DNA from: Adiantum capillus-veneris
Taxonomy: Eukaryota; Streptophyta; Polypodiopsida; Polypodiales; Pteridaceae
Assembly (NCBI GenBank): GCA_014529385.2
Contig: CM043960.1
Span: 34,242,396 to 34,306,395 of the forward strand
Length of the DNA stretch: 64,000 nucleotides
Reading direction: 5' to 3'
In this document: in pieces, positions 22,431 through 33,815 of the stretch
Numbering within the stretch: position 1 is the stretch's first letter
Layout: each line of letters begins with the position of its first letter
Translations under genes and position numbers: made by a program
Notes under the pieces: model-generated
What the model saw: the letters and a program-made list of their open reading frames with translations, nothing else
Database searches by the model: none
Told to the model about the DNA's origin: nothing

Positions 22431-24466
22431 TGCATAAAATTTTGCATTGTTCATTAGGAAAAATATGAACCCTCTAGGGGCCCTTTGGGATTAGGGTTAG
22501 TTAAAGGCCAGCCCCAATGAGAAGAGGGTGGTGGACACACTCTATGCCCTCAAAAGAATAGGGGGACAAAGTAGTCTTACACTTCTTAATGGCCTCTTAC
22601 CCTAGCAAGAAGGTGGAGGGTGGGGAGGGAGGCGAGTGGTGGGCCACCTGGAACCTCCAACTTCCCTCCTTTTTTATCCGCTTTTGAAAAAAACCCCAAA
22701 ATTTTGAAATTTTTCAAAATTTTCAAAACTCAAATCTTTTCTTCTTAAAACCCCCCTAAACCATTTTTATGGTCAAATAAGCATTTTTTGACCTCAAAAA
22801 GTCAAAACATGCACCATAAAACCCTAAAATTCAAATTTTTTCAAAAACTTTTAAAACATCATTTTTTACTATCCAAAGCCCCACCCAAAAGTAGTCCTCA
22901 GTCAAAAATTGATTTTTTCTCTCTAGAACCCCTTTTTCATCTCGTCCTTGGTTGCAACCATCACACTCACCCTTTACTCCAACACACTCTCTCTCTACAC
23001 CATCTCCATTGCTGCATCAAGGAAGCTTCTCTCTCCTCCCTACCACCTCCCATTGCCACACCAAGCAAGGGTTATCCACCTTCTCCTATCTCCATTGCCA
23101 CAACACTCCTCCCCCCTTTTGTCACTACCACCTCCCATTGGCACACCAAGCAAAGTCATTCACTTTCTCCTACCTTCATTGTAGCAACAAGCAAGGTCCT
23201 ACTCCTCCTCCTAATTTTCTTTGTTCACCCATGGCCCTCTCTACTCTGCAAAGGCGGCTAAAGGATGAGGTCACAGCACTTGCATGTCACAAGACAAGAG
23301 GTATAGATGATGACTGGGTGCCATAAGAGTTCACCAAAGGTGCTTGGGTATACATGAAACCATCTGCTATTGGACCTCACCGTGTGCGAAATTGTGCAAA
23401 CTTGGATCATCGTTGGAAAGAAAATCTCCTTGGCTTCAAGAATCGCAAAGACAAGGGGACCGTAGCCATTGTGAAACATGTTTTCTCAATGTCAAGCATG
23501 CAATTGCAACAACCGCGGCTCGATTTCCAACACATTGTAAGTACATGTTTTGAGAATACAAAGCTAGGTGTGAAATCATAATGTAATGTTTTTATGGATT
23601 CATACTTAAGATTTGCCATACATTTATAGTCATATTTCCATCCACATTGGTGGAGGAGCAACGCTACATAGTCTCTCCGGCACATTCAATGCTATACATG
23701 CAGACATTGGAGCAACAATTTTTGCACATCTTTGCCCAACCAAACTGGTTCAAAGAAGGATTTTCTTATATTCTCACTCCTATATTGTGCCTACTTCTAC
23801 ACAAGAGTTTGAAAAGCTTGAACCCATCAAAGTATCTTCCTAATTAAGTATGGAGTGGCCACAACTAGCAGATTTGTGGTCAGTAGCATCTTTCAAGCAA
23901 AAGATGATAATAGATGTCCAAAACTCCTTGAAATATTCTAAAGCTTCTAGGTCTGTGGGCTTGAGTTGGTGTTGCCTATTCATTGTTTCCTGTACATTTT
24001 TAAAGAGTTTGGATGCATTAGGAATTAGGAAGGCTTTTAGAAGAGGACTGGGGTTTTGTGGAGGACATGCACAATGGAGATAGGTACCGTTGTAAGGTTG
24101 GAGCTTCAGGTATTGGGATGCACTATTTAAATCCCGCACCTCCTTCTACATACGATTTCACTATGATCGTTGGATGTGCTAGCTTGGAGTGTGGACTCCC
24201 TTACAAAGCGTAGATGGAGCTATTGCAAGCTTTGTCATTGCAGTGAGCATGCCCAATGATGCTTTGGAGGCCGTCCAAGTCAACAAGCATTGGACTCTTA
24301 GTAATGTGCGAGAACATTTGACTGTTATGGGTTTTGAGGACCTTCAACAAGCGCAAGTTCGTTTGCAAGGTCACAAGGTGAGAATCCTTCCACCACATTT
24401 CCACTCAATCATAGTTTGACGATCATTGGCTACTTATTGTAATGAATGTCCATAGATCGGGAAGAG
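22431..24466. other. Spacer with unrecognised coding-like patches
   Basis: 22700-23250 is CT/CA-rich low-complexity sequence whose frames are Ser/Pro/His-rich and probably not genic. Between 23330 and 24420 several short plus-strand stretches look protein-like but match no family I recognise: a patch with GAWVYMKPSAIGPHRVRNCA near 23337, one with RYRCKVGASGIGMHYLNPAP near 24085, and one with NKHWTLSNVREHLTVMGFED near 24280. Stops and frame changes separate them. A decayed gene or an unfamiliar transposon is possible. Confidence 0.35.
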
Positions 24467-24471
24467 AATGG
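24467..24471 (+). repeat. Target-site duplication of copia C, left
   Basis: AATGG directly precedes the 5' LTR and is repeated at 29643-29647 directly after the 3' LTR. Confidence 0.93.
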
Positions 24472-24698
24472 TGTTACCATATACACGTGGTAGTGATCTG
24501 TGTGAACACACTAGGACCGTCGGGGCATTTTTTCCCTCTTTAGGAGGTTTTTTCTCCCAAGCATTGTATATACGCCCATCACTCTAGGGCTATCTATATT
24601 TCCATTGGACACTAAGTAAGACACTCTCTATTGTGTGCGTTGAGCTTCCTTTGTCTTCTCCAAGTTGTGTGTGTTTCTCTACAACCCTAATTCCGACA
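24472..24698 (+). repeat. Copia C 5' LTR
   Basis: 227 bases from TGTTACCATATACACG to TTCCGACA. It contains the palindromic-looking GTGTGAACACAC and the TTGTATATACGCC block, a possible TATA element. Confidence 0.95.
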
Positions 24699-24701
24699 AA
24701 T

Positions 24702-24713
24702 TGGTATCACAGC
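24702..24713 (+). promoter_or_regulatory. Primer-binding site, tRNA-iMet type
   Basis: TGGTATCACAGC matches the expected TGGTATCAGAGC with one mismatch, three bases after the 5' LTR. Confidence 0.85.
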
Positions 24714-25081
24714 AGGTTACGTCCTCCCGGGCTTAATCGCCACCTCCTCCAGCACACGCCTGCTCACTTTCTCCGATTATAGTGAGGTTTGGCGAGGGTT
24801 CGTAGGTCAACAAATATTTTGGGTAGGCTCATAGAGCTTTTGTCTGCTTAGATTTTTGATTCGGGCTCATTTCGGCCTCCGTTTCCACTACAGGCAGGCA
24901 TGCACAGGCAATTTCGTCATTTTGTGTAGAATTTCTGTCAGTGTCAATTTCTGCATAACAGGTGCCTTACAGTCTTCTACGGTTTGTGCTATATAGAACG
25001 TGTTGTTCCTACTCTGTTTCTCCTATTTTCGGGCAGTTTTCACATCAGGTGCAACATTTACCATGGTTGACAACATCACAG

Positions 25082-26159
25082 ATGTCTTCAAAGATGTTTG
25101 CTGCTGACGACAGGTTGGATGGGGACAATTACCCTATGTGGGCTTATATGATGCAACACGTTCTTGTGTCAAAGGGCATTTAGAATATTGTGCAGGGCAT
25201 TGATGTACGTCCTAGTTCTGAGGATGTAGGTGATGTTGAGGATGTTGCAGGTCTTGCTGCAAGGATTGCTGCTATTAGAGTTGTTTTGCCTACGGTAGAA
25301 CAAGCTCATTGGGATGTAAAGGATGCACAGGCTCATACATTGATTGTGTTGTCTATGAAGCGCACCATTGTTCCTCAAATCCGTTCGACAAAATCTACAA
25401 AACAGGCTTGGGATATTCTAGCAGGTCTTTATGCAAGCCGCAATGAGGCTAAAATTGCTTTGCTGCGTAAAGAGCTGGAGTTGAAGATTATGCATGAGGA
25501 AGATGATATGGACACTTTCCTTGCTAGTGTCAAGGATATCAACGAGCAACTTATTTCTGCAGGTGAAGTCATTTCAGATAGTTCCCTTGTGCAGACTCTT
25601 CTTGATGCCTTACCAGATTCTTACCAAACTTTTGCTAGTACTTGGGGACTTATGACCCAAGGAAATCCAGAAGCTATCAAGTTTGATGCATTATGCACAT
25701 TACTGTTGCAAGAGTCACTTTAAAAAAAAAAAAAGGACTAGACAGTGTGCATTTGGACAGGCTTTTATTGCTTTTCAAAGAAAGGGTGGTAATAGCAATG
25801 CAACCACTTCTTATGGTTCTACTACGAGTGGCAAAACTTCTGTTCCTAATGCTTCTGCTGGCAGCACTTCGTCTGGCGATTCTGGTGATAAGGGCAAAAA
25901 GAAGATGCGTTGCCATTATTGTAAAGCTAATGATCACTTGATCAAGCAGTGTCCTAAGTTGAAGGCAATAGAGGCTAAGAAGAAAGAGGGTGGTTCCACT
26001 GCAAATGCTGGTTCCACTACAAATGCAGCCATTGTTGAGTCTTCTGTGAAAGGAGACTGTGTTGCTGATGTTGATGCAGAATGGGATTTTAGCGTAGAGT
26101 GCACCTACAATCCTGCTGTCCATGATGCATGCTTGTCAGTTGCTGCAGATTCACATGTG
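25082..26159 (+). pseudogene. Copia C gag
   Basis: Starts MSSKMFAADDRLDGDNYPMW at 25082. The UBN2/RVT-gag body follows, with QAWDILAGLYASRNEAKIAL, then SLVQTLLDALPDSYQTF, and a CCHC knuckle (CHYCKANDHLIKQC). An in-frame TAG stops it at 25181. A TAA followed by a 13-A homopolymer breaks the frame at 25721-25734. The Ser/Gly/Thr-rich linker around the knuckle is typical. Confidence 0.9.
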
Positions 26160-27660
26160 TGATATTTTGATAGCGGTGCTACAAAGCACATTACCTCACA
26201 TCGTGAATTGTTCACCTCTCTCGAGTCTGTCCCTCATGGGAATTATGTCACTTGTGCCAACAATGCCTCTTATCCAGTTCAAGGAGTTGGAAAGATTGTG
26301 CTTACTACTGCTAATGGCAGTTCTTTCACACTTGTTGATGCACTTTATGTACCTGGGATCAAGAAGAATCTTTTGTTTGTATCTGCACTTGCTAGACTTG
26401 GACTTGTAGTAAAATTTGTGGATGACAGATGTACAGTTCATGATCTCAATTTTGGTGATGAAATCGTGGCATGTAGGCTTTTGTGCCGTGGGTTGTATAA
26501 GCTCACTTTGTATGACAAGTATGGACAAAATTTTGCAAATGTAGCTGCAGATTCAAGGGCTATTTCAGATGCAAAACTTTGGCATGCACGTTTTGGTCAT
26601 CTGAATTTTGCCAGTTTGCTGCGTTTGCAGAAATCTGATATGGTTGCTTCTTTGCCGCCTCTTGAAGCACCTATCAAACATGTTTGTGAAGGCTGTATTT
26701 TGGGTAAGATGCAGTGTTCTAAGTTTCCAAAGGATGGTTCAGTTCGGGCCACATGCAGGTTGCAACTTGTGCATAGTGATGTTTGTGGGACCATGCAAAT
26801 TCCGTCCTTGGGCAATTACCTGTACTTAGTGACTTCCATTGATGATTACTCCAGGCATGCATGGGCATTTCTGCTTAAAGCAAAGTCTGAAGTTTTTATG
26901 TGCTTCAAACAATTTCTAGCTATGGCTGAAAATGTCTCGAAATGTACTATGGGCACCCTTCGTTCCGATCGAGGGGGGAGTATATGTCTCATGAATTCAA
27001 TGCATTTTTGGCTAGTCATGGGATAAAACACCAATGTATAGTGCCTTATACACCTCAGCAAAATGGTGTTACTGAGAGGAAAAACAGGTCACTTATGGAA
27101 ATGGCACGATGTATGGTCAAAAGTCAAGCTTTGCCGCATTCTTTTTGGCTTGAGGCCATAATGTGTGCCACTTATGTACTAAACAGGTGTCCTATGGAAG
27201 CTTTGCAATCTATTACTCCATATGAGATAGAAAGCCTTCTATTGAGCATATGCGTGTTTTTGGCTGTTTGGCATATGCTTTGGTGCCACAAACACAACGC
27301 AGAAAATTGGATGATAAGGCTGTCAAATGTATTTTGTTGCTTATAGTGTTGAAAGCAAAGGTTACAGGTTGTATCATCCGCAAATAAAACATATTCTGGT
27401 TTCACGGGATGTAGTGTTTGTGGAAGATTCTATTCAGCCCTTACTGTCATGATCTAGAGACGGTAATGTAAGCTCACAGGACATTTATGACACTTTGTTG
27501 CCTCTTTTCAGTGGTGGAAATACGAATGTAAGTTCCAATGAGGCAAATGTACAACCTATGGGGGTTTCTGAAAATGTTACAGATCAGCCTATTACTGATG
27601 CAGATGTACATGATGTACTTGATGAGGAAAGGGTTGAAAATGAGCAGGCTAGATGTATTC
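26160..27660 (+). pseudogene. Copia C protease and integrase
   Basis: The first codon is TGA at 26160 where the family usually has Trp, directly before YFDSGATKHITSH, the protease active-site block. Integrase follows: WHARFGHLNFASL, CEGCILGK, LVHSDVCGTM, DDYSRHAW, LRSDRGG and, after a frameshift at a six-G run (26973-26978), PYTPQQNGVTERKN with the catalytic Glu. Another frameshift lies near 27230. The GKG-type C-terminal region (YRLYHPQIKHILVSRDV) is recognisable near 27360. Confidence 0.9.
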
Positions 27661-27779
27661 CAAATGGCTGGTGCACACTTTGCATGACAGTAAATTGGAT
27701 GAAACTTTGTCTAGTTGTACTCGTTCAGGCTCTCGCCATGCATCTTATGCATCAGATTGTTATGCTTTGGCTGTGTCTA

Positions 27780-29338
27780 GCTTAATGATGTTGAGGAGCC
27801 TTTGTCTTTTGATGAAGCACAAAATTCAAAAAATTGGATGGTTGCCATGCAATCAGAATATGATGCACTTATAGAAAATGACACATGGACTTTATGTGAT
27901 TTGCCTCCTGGCAAAAAGGCCATTGGTACAAAGTGGGTTTACAAGTTGAAACGCAAGCCGGATGGTGAGATCGATCGCCATAAGGCTCGACTTGTTGCAA
28001 AGGGTTATGCACAACAAAAAGGCAGAGTTCTCTTTATGAAAAGACTTTTTATCCCACTTGTTGTATGACTACTGTGTGTTTTCTATGTGCATTGGCAGCT
28101 CATTTTGGTTGGGATGTACATCAATCAGACATTGTTACTACTTTCTTGAATGGTGACATATTTGAGGAAGTTTATGTAACGCAGCCTTGCTGTTTTGTCA
28201 AGAAAGGACAAGAGGACAAAGTGTGCAAATGTAACAAGGCTTTGTATGGGTTGAAGCAATCTCCTCGTGCTTGGTATGAGAAAGCTGACACTCATTTGGT
28301 CAAGCAAGGCTTTCGTAACAGTCCAACAGAAAGCACATTGTATGTAAAGCGTGAGGGTGATGTACTTCTCATTGTGGTTCTTTATGTCGATGATTTGCTG
28401 ATCATTGGACCAAATGAGAGACATATTACTGAATTTAAGGCTGATTTGAATGCTACTTTCAAGATGAAAGATTTGGGGCTGCTGCATCATTACTTGGGTA
28501 TACGGTTTAAGCAGTGTGATGGTGGTATTGCCTTGTGTCAGAAAAGTTACATAGAGACATTGCTATGTAAGTTTGGACTTGAGGATTGAAAACCTATTGC
28601 CACTCCTATGGAAACAGGTTTGAAGTTGAGTCTACATGATGCTGGCGATCCTATTGATGTCACTCTTTATCAAACTGCTGTTGGCTGCCTCATTTATGTA
28701 TGCAACACTAGGCCGGATGTTCAGTTTGCAGTCTCACAGGTCAACAGATTTATGCAGAGCCAAGGGTCAAAAAGCATTGGCAGGCTGTCAAGAGGATTTT
28801 TCGCTACCTTAGTGGCAGTTTACATCTTGGCTTGTTTTATCCCAAGGGGGGATCATTGCCACCAGACTTACATGCTTTTTCGGACTCAGATTTGGGGTGG
28901 TTGTTTTGACACGCGAGTGTCCACAAGTGGTTTTTGTTTCATGCTTTCCAGTTCATGTATATCATGGTTGAGCAAGAAGCAACCTACTGTGGCCACTTCA
29001 AGTTGTGAGGCTTAGTACAGGGCAGTCTTCACAGCGGTTGAGTGTGTATGGCTCAGACGCCTTATGACTGATTTGGATGTTGGACATGACACTGCCAACA
29101 CTATCTACACTGACAATCAGAGCCCATTGGTAGTTGCGAGGAACCCAATTTTTCATGCTCGCACAAAGCACATTGAGGTGCATTACCACTATGTCAGGGA
29201 GAGGCTCTCAATAGGAGAGGTCAGCTTGGCTTATGTGACAACAAAGGACAACCTTGCAGATCTTTTCACAAAGGCATTGTCTCATGAGAAGCTTGAAGCT
29301 TTCCGCAAAGCTTTGGGCTTACTCCCCTTTGTGGAGTG
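27780..29338 (+). pseudogene. Copia C reverse transcriptase and RNase H
   Basis: RT motifs in order: NDTWTLCDLPPGKKAIGTKW, KARLVAKGYAQ, DIVTTFLNGDIFEEVYV, KALYGLKQSPRAWYEK, VLYVDDLLIIG, MKDLGLLHHYLGI. RNase H follows with FSDSDLG, ISWLSKKQPTVATSSCEA, TDNQSPLVVARNPIFHARTK and TTKDNLADLFTKALS, ending at 29336-29338. Frameshifts near 28035 and 28775 and stops near 28587 and 29013 disable it. Confidence 0.92.
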
Positions 29339-29402
29339 ATCATGTCCTCAGGGCATGGCACTTTCCTTTTCTCATGTGCCAGCTCTCGTTCACCGCATCA
29401 CT

Positions 29403-29413
29403 CCAGAGGGGGA
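29403..29413 (+). promoter_or_regulatory. Polypurine tract of copia C
   Basis: CCAGAGGGGGA lies two bases before the 3' LTR, the normal plus-strand priming site. Confidence 0.85.
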
Positions 29414-29415
29414 TT

Positions 29416-29642
29416 TGTTACCATATACATGTGGTAGTGATGTGTGTGAACACACTAGGACCGCCGGGGCATTTTTTCCCTCTTTATGAGGTTTTTTCCC
29501 CTGAGAATTGTATATATGCCGATCACTCTAGGGTTATCTATCGTTCCATTGGACACTAAGTAACACACTCTCTATTGTGTGCCTTGAGATTCCTTTGTCT
29601 TCTCCAAGCTGTGTGCGTTTCTTTGCAACCCTAATTCCAACA
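29416..29642 (+). repeat. Copia C 3' LTR
   Basis: 227 bases, same length as the 5' LTR. Followed at once by AATGG, the right target duplication. Confidence 0.95.
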
Positions 29643-29967
29643 AATGGAAGACAAATTGAAGGTCGAGGAGGATTGGGGCATGGATGGAACTATGCTATTG
29701 CTTTTTTAGCTTTGTAACTCTTGCAGTTTTAGAAATAATCATTGGTTTAATCAATTCGATTTTCTTTGGCAAATTATGACTTTGAATATAATTTTTCACA
29801 TTGAGATGAAAGTTCACTTTTGGTGAAAGTTCCTTTTTTTAAAATTGGGAAAAGTGAATTCTTTAAAAAAGGGACCATTATAAAAGGGGGGCTACATAAC
29901 TCAATCAAACTTTTCACTTTCGCAACCTTTGAGCTTCTCCACTCTCTATCTGCACCCCGGGCTAGAT

Positions 29968-31547
29968 ATGGACGCCTCCACAGCCTCTACATCTACACCC
30001 ACATCCATCCCTTTGTCACACTTCACCCACTTCCTCGAGGACAACTAAAAAGGGAAGTTGGACCTTCACACCTTCTTCACTTGTGTCTCCTTCCTTGACG
30101 CCACAATTTCCCTTCACATGGATGCATTTGCCAAAATTTCAACGTTCATGGAGGAGCACATCATAAAATATTCCGTATCTATCTCTCCACATGTAGGGAT
30201 CTGGGTGCGTTGTGATCTTTTGCGCTACATACACAAAGGTGATCGCCCATTCTCCAAGAGGTTGAGAAGATTCCAAGAAATTGCCACCGACAAAGACCAT
30301 TTCTTGGACGAGCAAGCCCCAGGGGTGTCAACGCTCAAGAAGCACAAGTTGGGAGTGGAGTACCCTTTTCGGTTGGCAGCATTCATCTTCTTTGTGAGAG
30401 AGGAACCTAATTTCGAGAAGGCCCGCCTACCACACCTTTAGGTTGGGTCCTTTATCAAGGACGCCAAGGAGCAAGAGGGTGTCCCCATGAACCTTGCAGC
30501 AGAAGGATAGGCACTTCGGCTCGAGTACCCCAGGGGGTTGAGGAGGTGGTAGAGAAATCCATCGTTGTGGCTGGCCCTTGTGACACTCTAGTGGATGTAC
30601 CACAGATGGATGAGTCTATCCCAGAGTTAGAAATCAGTCGCTTTTCCTCAATGGTAGTGGATGGGGAGGGGTATGTATTTATGCATGCTTGGAGAAAAAG
30701 CATTTGGTTTGTGTATGGATGAATGCTTGAGTGTGCTATGCACCAACACCCAATTTCCCTTAGACAGTGCGCCAGATGCCCTTGAAAGCAAGCTCTTGCC
30801 ACTTGGGGACTTTGTTACTGACACTATTGAAGTTGTGTGTGCAAAGGTCCTGGCAGCGGAGCAGTTGCACGTGGATGAGGAAGAATTCTAGGCCACGCAA
30901 GCCAAGATTGAGACCGCTAGGATGCCTACTCCATTACATAACCCCCCCTTTGATGATCCAAAGCTCATAGGTGCAATAAAGGGAGCGTCGACTTGGGTGG
31001 AAAGGGCAATAGGGAGGAGGAGGACAAGGAGAAAGAGGTAAAATCTATCCTAATTTCCATGTTGTTTTTTTTTTCTCTTCATTGTATTTTTTCTTAACCT
31101 TGACTAGTTTATGACAGGACGTCCTAGAGGTTGATGAGTTTGCAACAAGGATGGGTGGCATGCGCGGACGGCCTTCGGACCTCAGTCTTCCCTTGTACAT
31201 TACCTAGGACAACTCCCCCCTGGCAATGTTGCCATTGTACATAATGAATTTACTCCCCAAGTTCATTTCATGAGGTCGTTGTTGAAAGCTCTAAGCAAGG
31301 TTTTGTGTTTGTACACCATTGCTCAAACTGTGCATCTTGTGTTCCTAGTGCGTAGATCCCTTGTATGCACATCATTGGCACTGGCTTCCGTGGCAAAGTG
31401 CTTGCCTAGATAGGGATACACGCTTTTGTTGACTCAACCGAGCCTCAGGCGATGGTGCTCTCCCTCCTGGCTAGAGAGTTGCCTTACACGCAAGAGAGAC
31501 GCCAGGAAATGGAAAATAAAATTATGAGCTCCTCATATGTATGATGT
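29968..31547 (+). pseudogene. Decayed gene of unknown family
   Basis: Protein-like text runs in segments. From the ATG at 29968 an open frame extends to 30441 with a single TAA at 30046. It includes DATISLHMDAFAKISTFMEE and GIWVRCDLLRYIHKGDRPFS. Then a segment near 30520-30700 contains VPQMDESIPELEISRFSSMV. A segment near 30770-30890 contains LLPLGDFVTDTIEVVCAKVL. A possible intron (GTAAAATC near 31038 to TGACAG at 31117) precedes DVLEVDEFATRMGG. Text with NVAIVHNEFTPQVHFMRSLL lies near 31215, and a last piece ends MENKIMSSSYV with TGA at 31545. Frames change between segments. I do not recognise a domain; it could be a host gene or an unfamiliar retroelement gag. Confidence 0.4.
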
Positions 31548-31711
31548 AAAATCAACATTTCAGAAGTAATAAAATATATTCTGAATTGCCTCTCTATCTT
31601 GTGCGTTCTTTTCAATGTGATCTCTCAATCTTGTAAATTACTAAAATTGGTGATGTGTTTTAATAAGCGGTGTCATTTTTGCTTAAAGCAACAAGTCAGT
31701 ATAAGTGGGAT

Positions 31712-32417
31712 GCACATGATCACTCCCTTCAACTTAACTTAATACATTAAGAAACCAAAAGGGAAAATAATTCTGGGGACAATACAAAAATAATTTGAGT
31801 GAAAAGAAGTGGAATTTATACTGTCATATTGCATAAAGATTTGCTTTCACTAAATTTTGACTTTTTTTGGTATCCTAGGGGACATACAAGGCCATATAAT
31901 GCAAAAAATGGGGTGGCCACAAGGGCGTGCAAATGGCCCAACCAAAAGTCCTGGATGGCTTATCTGAGTGCCCTTGTGGCCACCCTTTTTTTTGCATTTT
32001 TTGGTCATTGTTGCACTCCAAGACCCGTAAAATGGTGAGATAAACCGTAACTTTAACTTTTCATGCACATGATCACTCCCTTTAACTTAACTTAATAGTT
32101 CCATAAACCAAAAGGTCAAATCACATTGGGGACAACTTAAAAATCACCTAAGTGGAATGAAGTGGAATTTATAATGTCATGTTCCATAAACATATGGTTT
32201 CACTAAATTTTAACATATTTTGGTATCCTAGGGGGGAAAACAAGGCCAAAAATTGCAAAAAAGAAGGTGGCCACAAGGGCGCACAGATGAGCCATCCAAG
32301 ACTGCTGGTTGGGCCATCTGTGCGCCTTGTGGCCACCCCTTTTTTTGCATTATCTGGTCTTGTATGCTCCTTAGGATACCAAAAAAAGTAAATATTTGAT
32401 TAAAATTTAATTGTTCA
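31712..32417. repeat. Two tandem foldback units, 353-bp period
   Basis: GCACATGATCACTCCCTT occurs at 31712 and 32065, and the following 340 bases run in parallel. Each unit carries a long imperfect inverted repeat. In the second unit, TTGGTATCCTAGGGG and GGTGGCCACAAGGGCGCACA (32219-32287) pair with TGTGCGCCTTGTGGCCACCC and CCTTAGGATACCAA (32318-32383). In the first unit the same arms lie at about 31867-31955 and 31965-32025. The form is MITE-like or miRNA-precursor-like; no coding is seen. Confidence 0.85.
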
Positions 32418-32571
32418 TTACCAAAGTCACTTAACTTAAAACACATGAATAATCATAAAAGGAAAATGAAATTGGACACATTAGACACAACTCTCAATCA
32501 TTTTGTCATTGCAAAGGCATTTGGTTACAAAGAGAAGGGTGTGCAATACAAAAATGGAGGTGTAACTTCAG

Positions 32572-33000
32572 CTAATTCTCAAAGTCCCTCTGTAATTGGT
32601 GTGCAAGCTGCATATCCTTTGGCTGTATTGTCACTCTTTTTGCATGTATGACGCATATGTTGGTATCTTCCAACATCAAAATGATGTGGGCCTTTGCAGC
32701 TTCTTGAATAGCCTCCAACACCATTGCTTGCATCCTATATTGATTTCCATAGCTTTGAAGCACCTCCTTCACCATGCGAGCAAAGGGGGTGCATTAAATT
32801 AAAAGCTTGATAGTCTTCTAGTAGTGCCGGATTTTGGCAAATACCCTTGCTATTTTCTAATGACACTGAGGTTATCTTGGGGGCACTTGCACATTTGCTA
32901 GTTGGCGGCGTTTGGGCTTCTTCAAAAACTTAGATTTGCGTCTGTTTACATGATTTGGTGTTGGATATGTGGCCTCGTCTGAGTCATCCTCTTCCCTTGC
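32572..33000 (-). pseudogene. Histone H3-fold pseudogene, CENH3-like, intronless
   Basis: One continuous minus-strand frame of 143 codons carries the whole H3 histone fold in order. The alpha-N region is KTIKLLI-x-CTPFARMVKEV (compare canonical KSTELLIRKLPFQRLVREI). Alpha-2 is QAMVLEAIQEAAKAHIILML. The C-terminal signature is EDTNICVIHAKRVTIQPKDM, then QLAHQLQRDFEN and TAG. The N-tail (REEDDSDEATYPTPNHVNRR then KSKFLKKPKRRQLA) is unlike the canonical H3 tail, as is usual for centromeric H3. Loop 1 is of canonical H3 length, however, so a divergent non-centromeric H3 variant is also possible. In-frame stops at 32872-32874, 32857-32859, 32818-32820 and 32794-32796 inactivate it. Absence of introns suggests a processed copy. 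Confidence 0.75.
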
Positions 33001-33629
33001 CTATCGATCGTGTGATGTGGAAAGAGATCCCTGGCCCACGAGGTAGTGTCTTCCCCCCAATTGGCACCTAGTGTGTGCGTGGTATCTGATCTTGCTACCA
33101 TGGTGGCTCTATCTCCGATTCAGTATCTGTATGGACCACCTGAGCTCTGGATGGTCCTGCTTGCAATTGGTGGCTCCTCCCTATCAAACTCTGGTGTTTG
33201 ATGGCCTTCCTCTTCTCGCCCGCGCTGGGCGCATTGCTTCACTCTACATAGAGGTGTTTGTTCTTGTGCACATGAAGAATCTTCTGCCCTTGATGATTCT
33301 TGGGCCCAACTACCATGCTCACTTCTTGAAGAGTGCTTGGAACGGCCAGATGTTCACAGCCATTTTCTTGTGCCTTTAAGCCATATCGGCTTCTCACATC
33401 CTTGGAGGGTGTTTCTGTTGGTAGGCAGATGCTCTTTGGTGGTTTGTTTGGTGCACGCCATTGGGTATGGTAAGAACCAGGGATTTAATATTTATGTAAT
33501 TACAATAAATTCTGTGTGATGACAAGGTCTTATTGACACATTTACATGATTACACTAAACATGATCACAAAGAATCCGGTAAAGGGCAACCTGGAAACCC
33601 ACTAAAATCCCGCCGGGAATACTAAAAAG
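33001..33629. other. Spacer upstream of the kinase-like locus
   Basis: Open frames at 33071-33519 encode hydrophobic, compositionally unremarkable peptides with no recognised domain. The left edge may hold the 5' part of the antisense H3-like copy. Confidence 0.4.
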
Positions 33630-33681
33630 CCCAACGGACTTGCAGAATTATATATATACGGGCCCGATCGGGCCCGTTGGG
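33630..33681 (+). promoter_or_regulatory. TATA-like site next to a GC palindrome
   Basis: TTATATATATA (33648-33658) abuts the perfect 18-bp palindrome CGGGCCCGATCGGGCCCG (33659-33676). The outer flanks CCCAACGG (about 33631-33638) and CCGTTGGG (33674-33681) are also inverted. It lies just upstream of the GA tract and hairpin array, so it may be a core promoter for the kinase-like locus. Confidence 0.45.
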
Positions 33682-33704
33682 TGTTATTTCATTGTTTCAT
33701 GTTC

Positions 33705-33815
<111 letters not shown>

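Larger units (their letters stand above)
24472..29642 (+). mobile_element. Copia C, complete-length LTR retrotransposon
   Basis: 5171 bases with 227-bp LTRs (TGTTACC...AACA or GACA), primer site, gag, protease-integrase, RT-RNase H and polypurine tract in order, framed by the perfect duplication AATGG. The two LTRs differ at about 21 of 227 positions by eye (roughly 91% identity), so the insertion is old. The coding region has several stops and frameshifts, so it is non-autonomous today. Confidence 0.95.

Noticed and set aside
22788-23326. Ser/Pro/His-rich open frames
   Set aside because: Low-complexity CT/CA-rich DNA open in several frames at once; no domain and no support for one frame.
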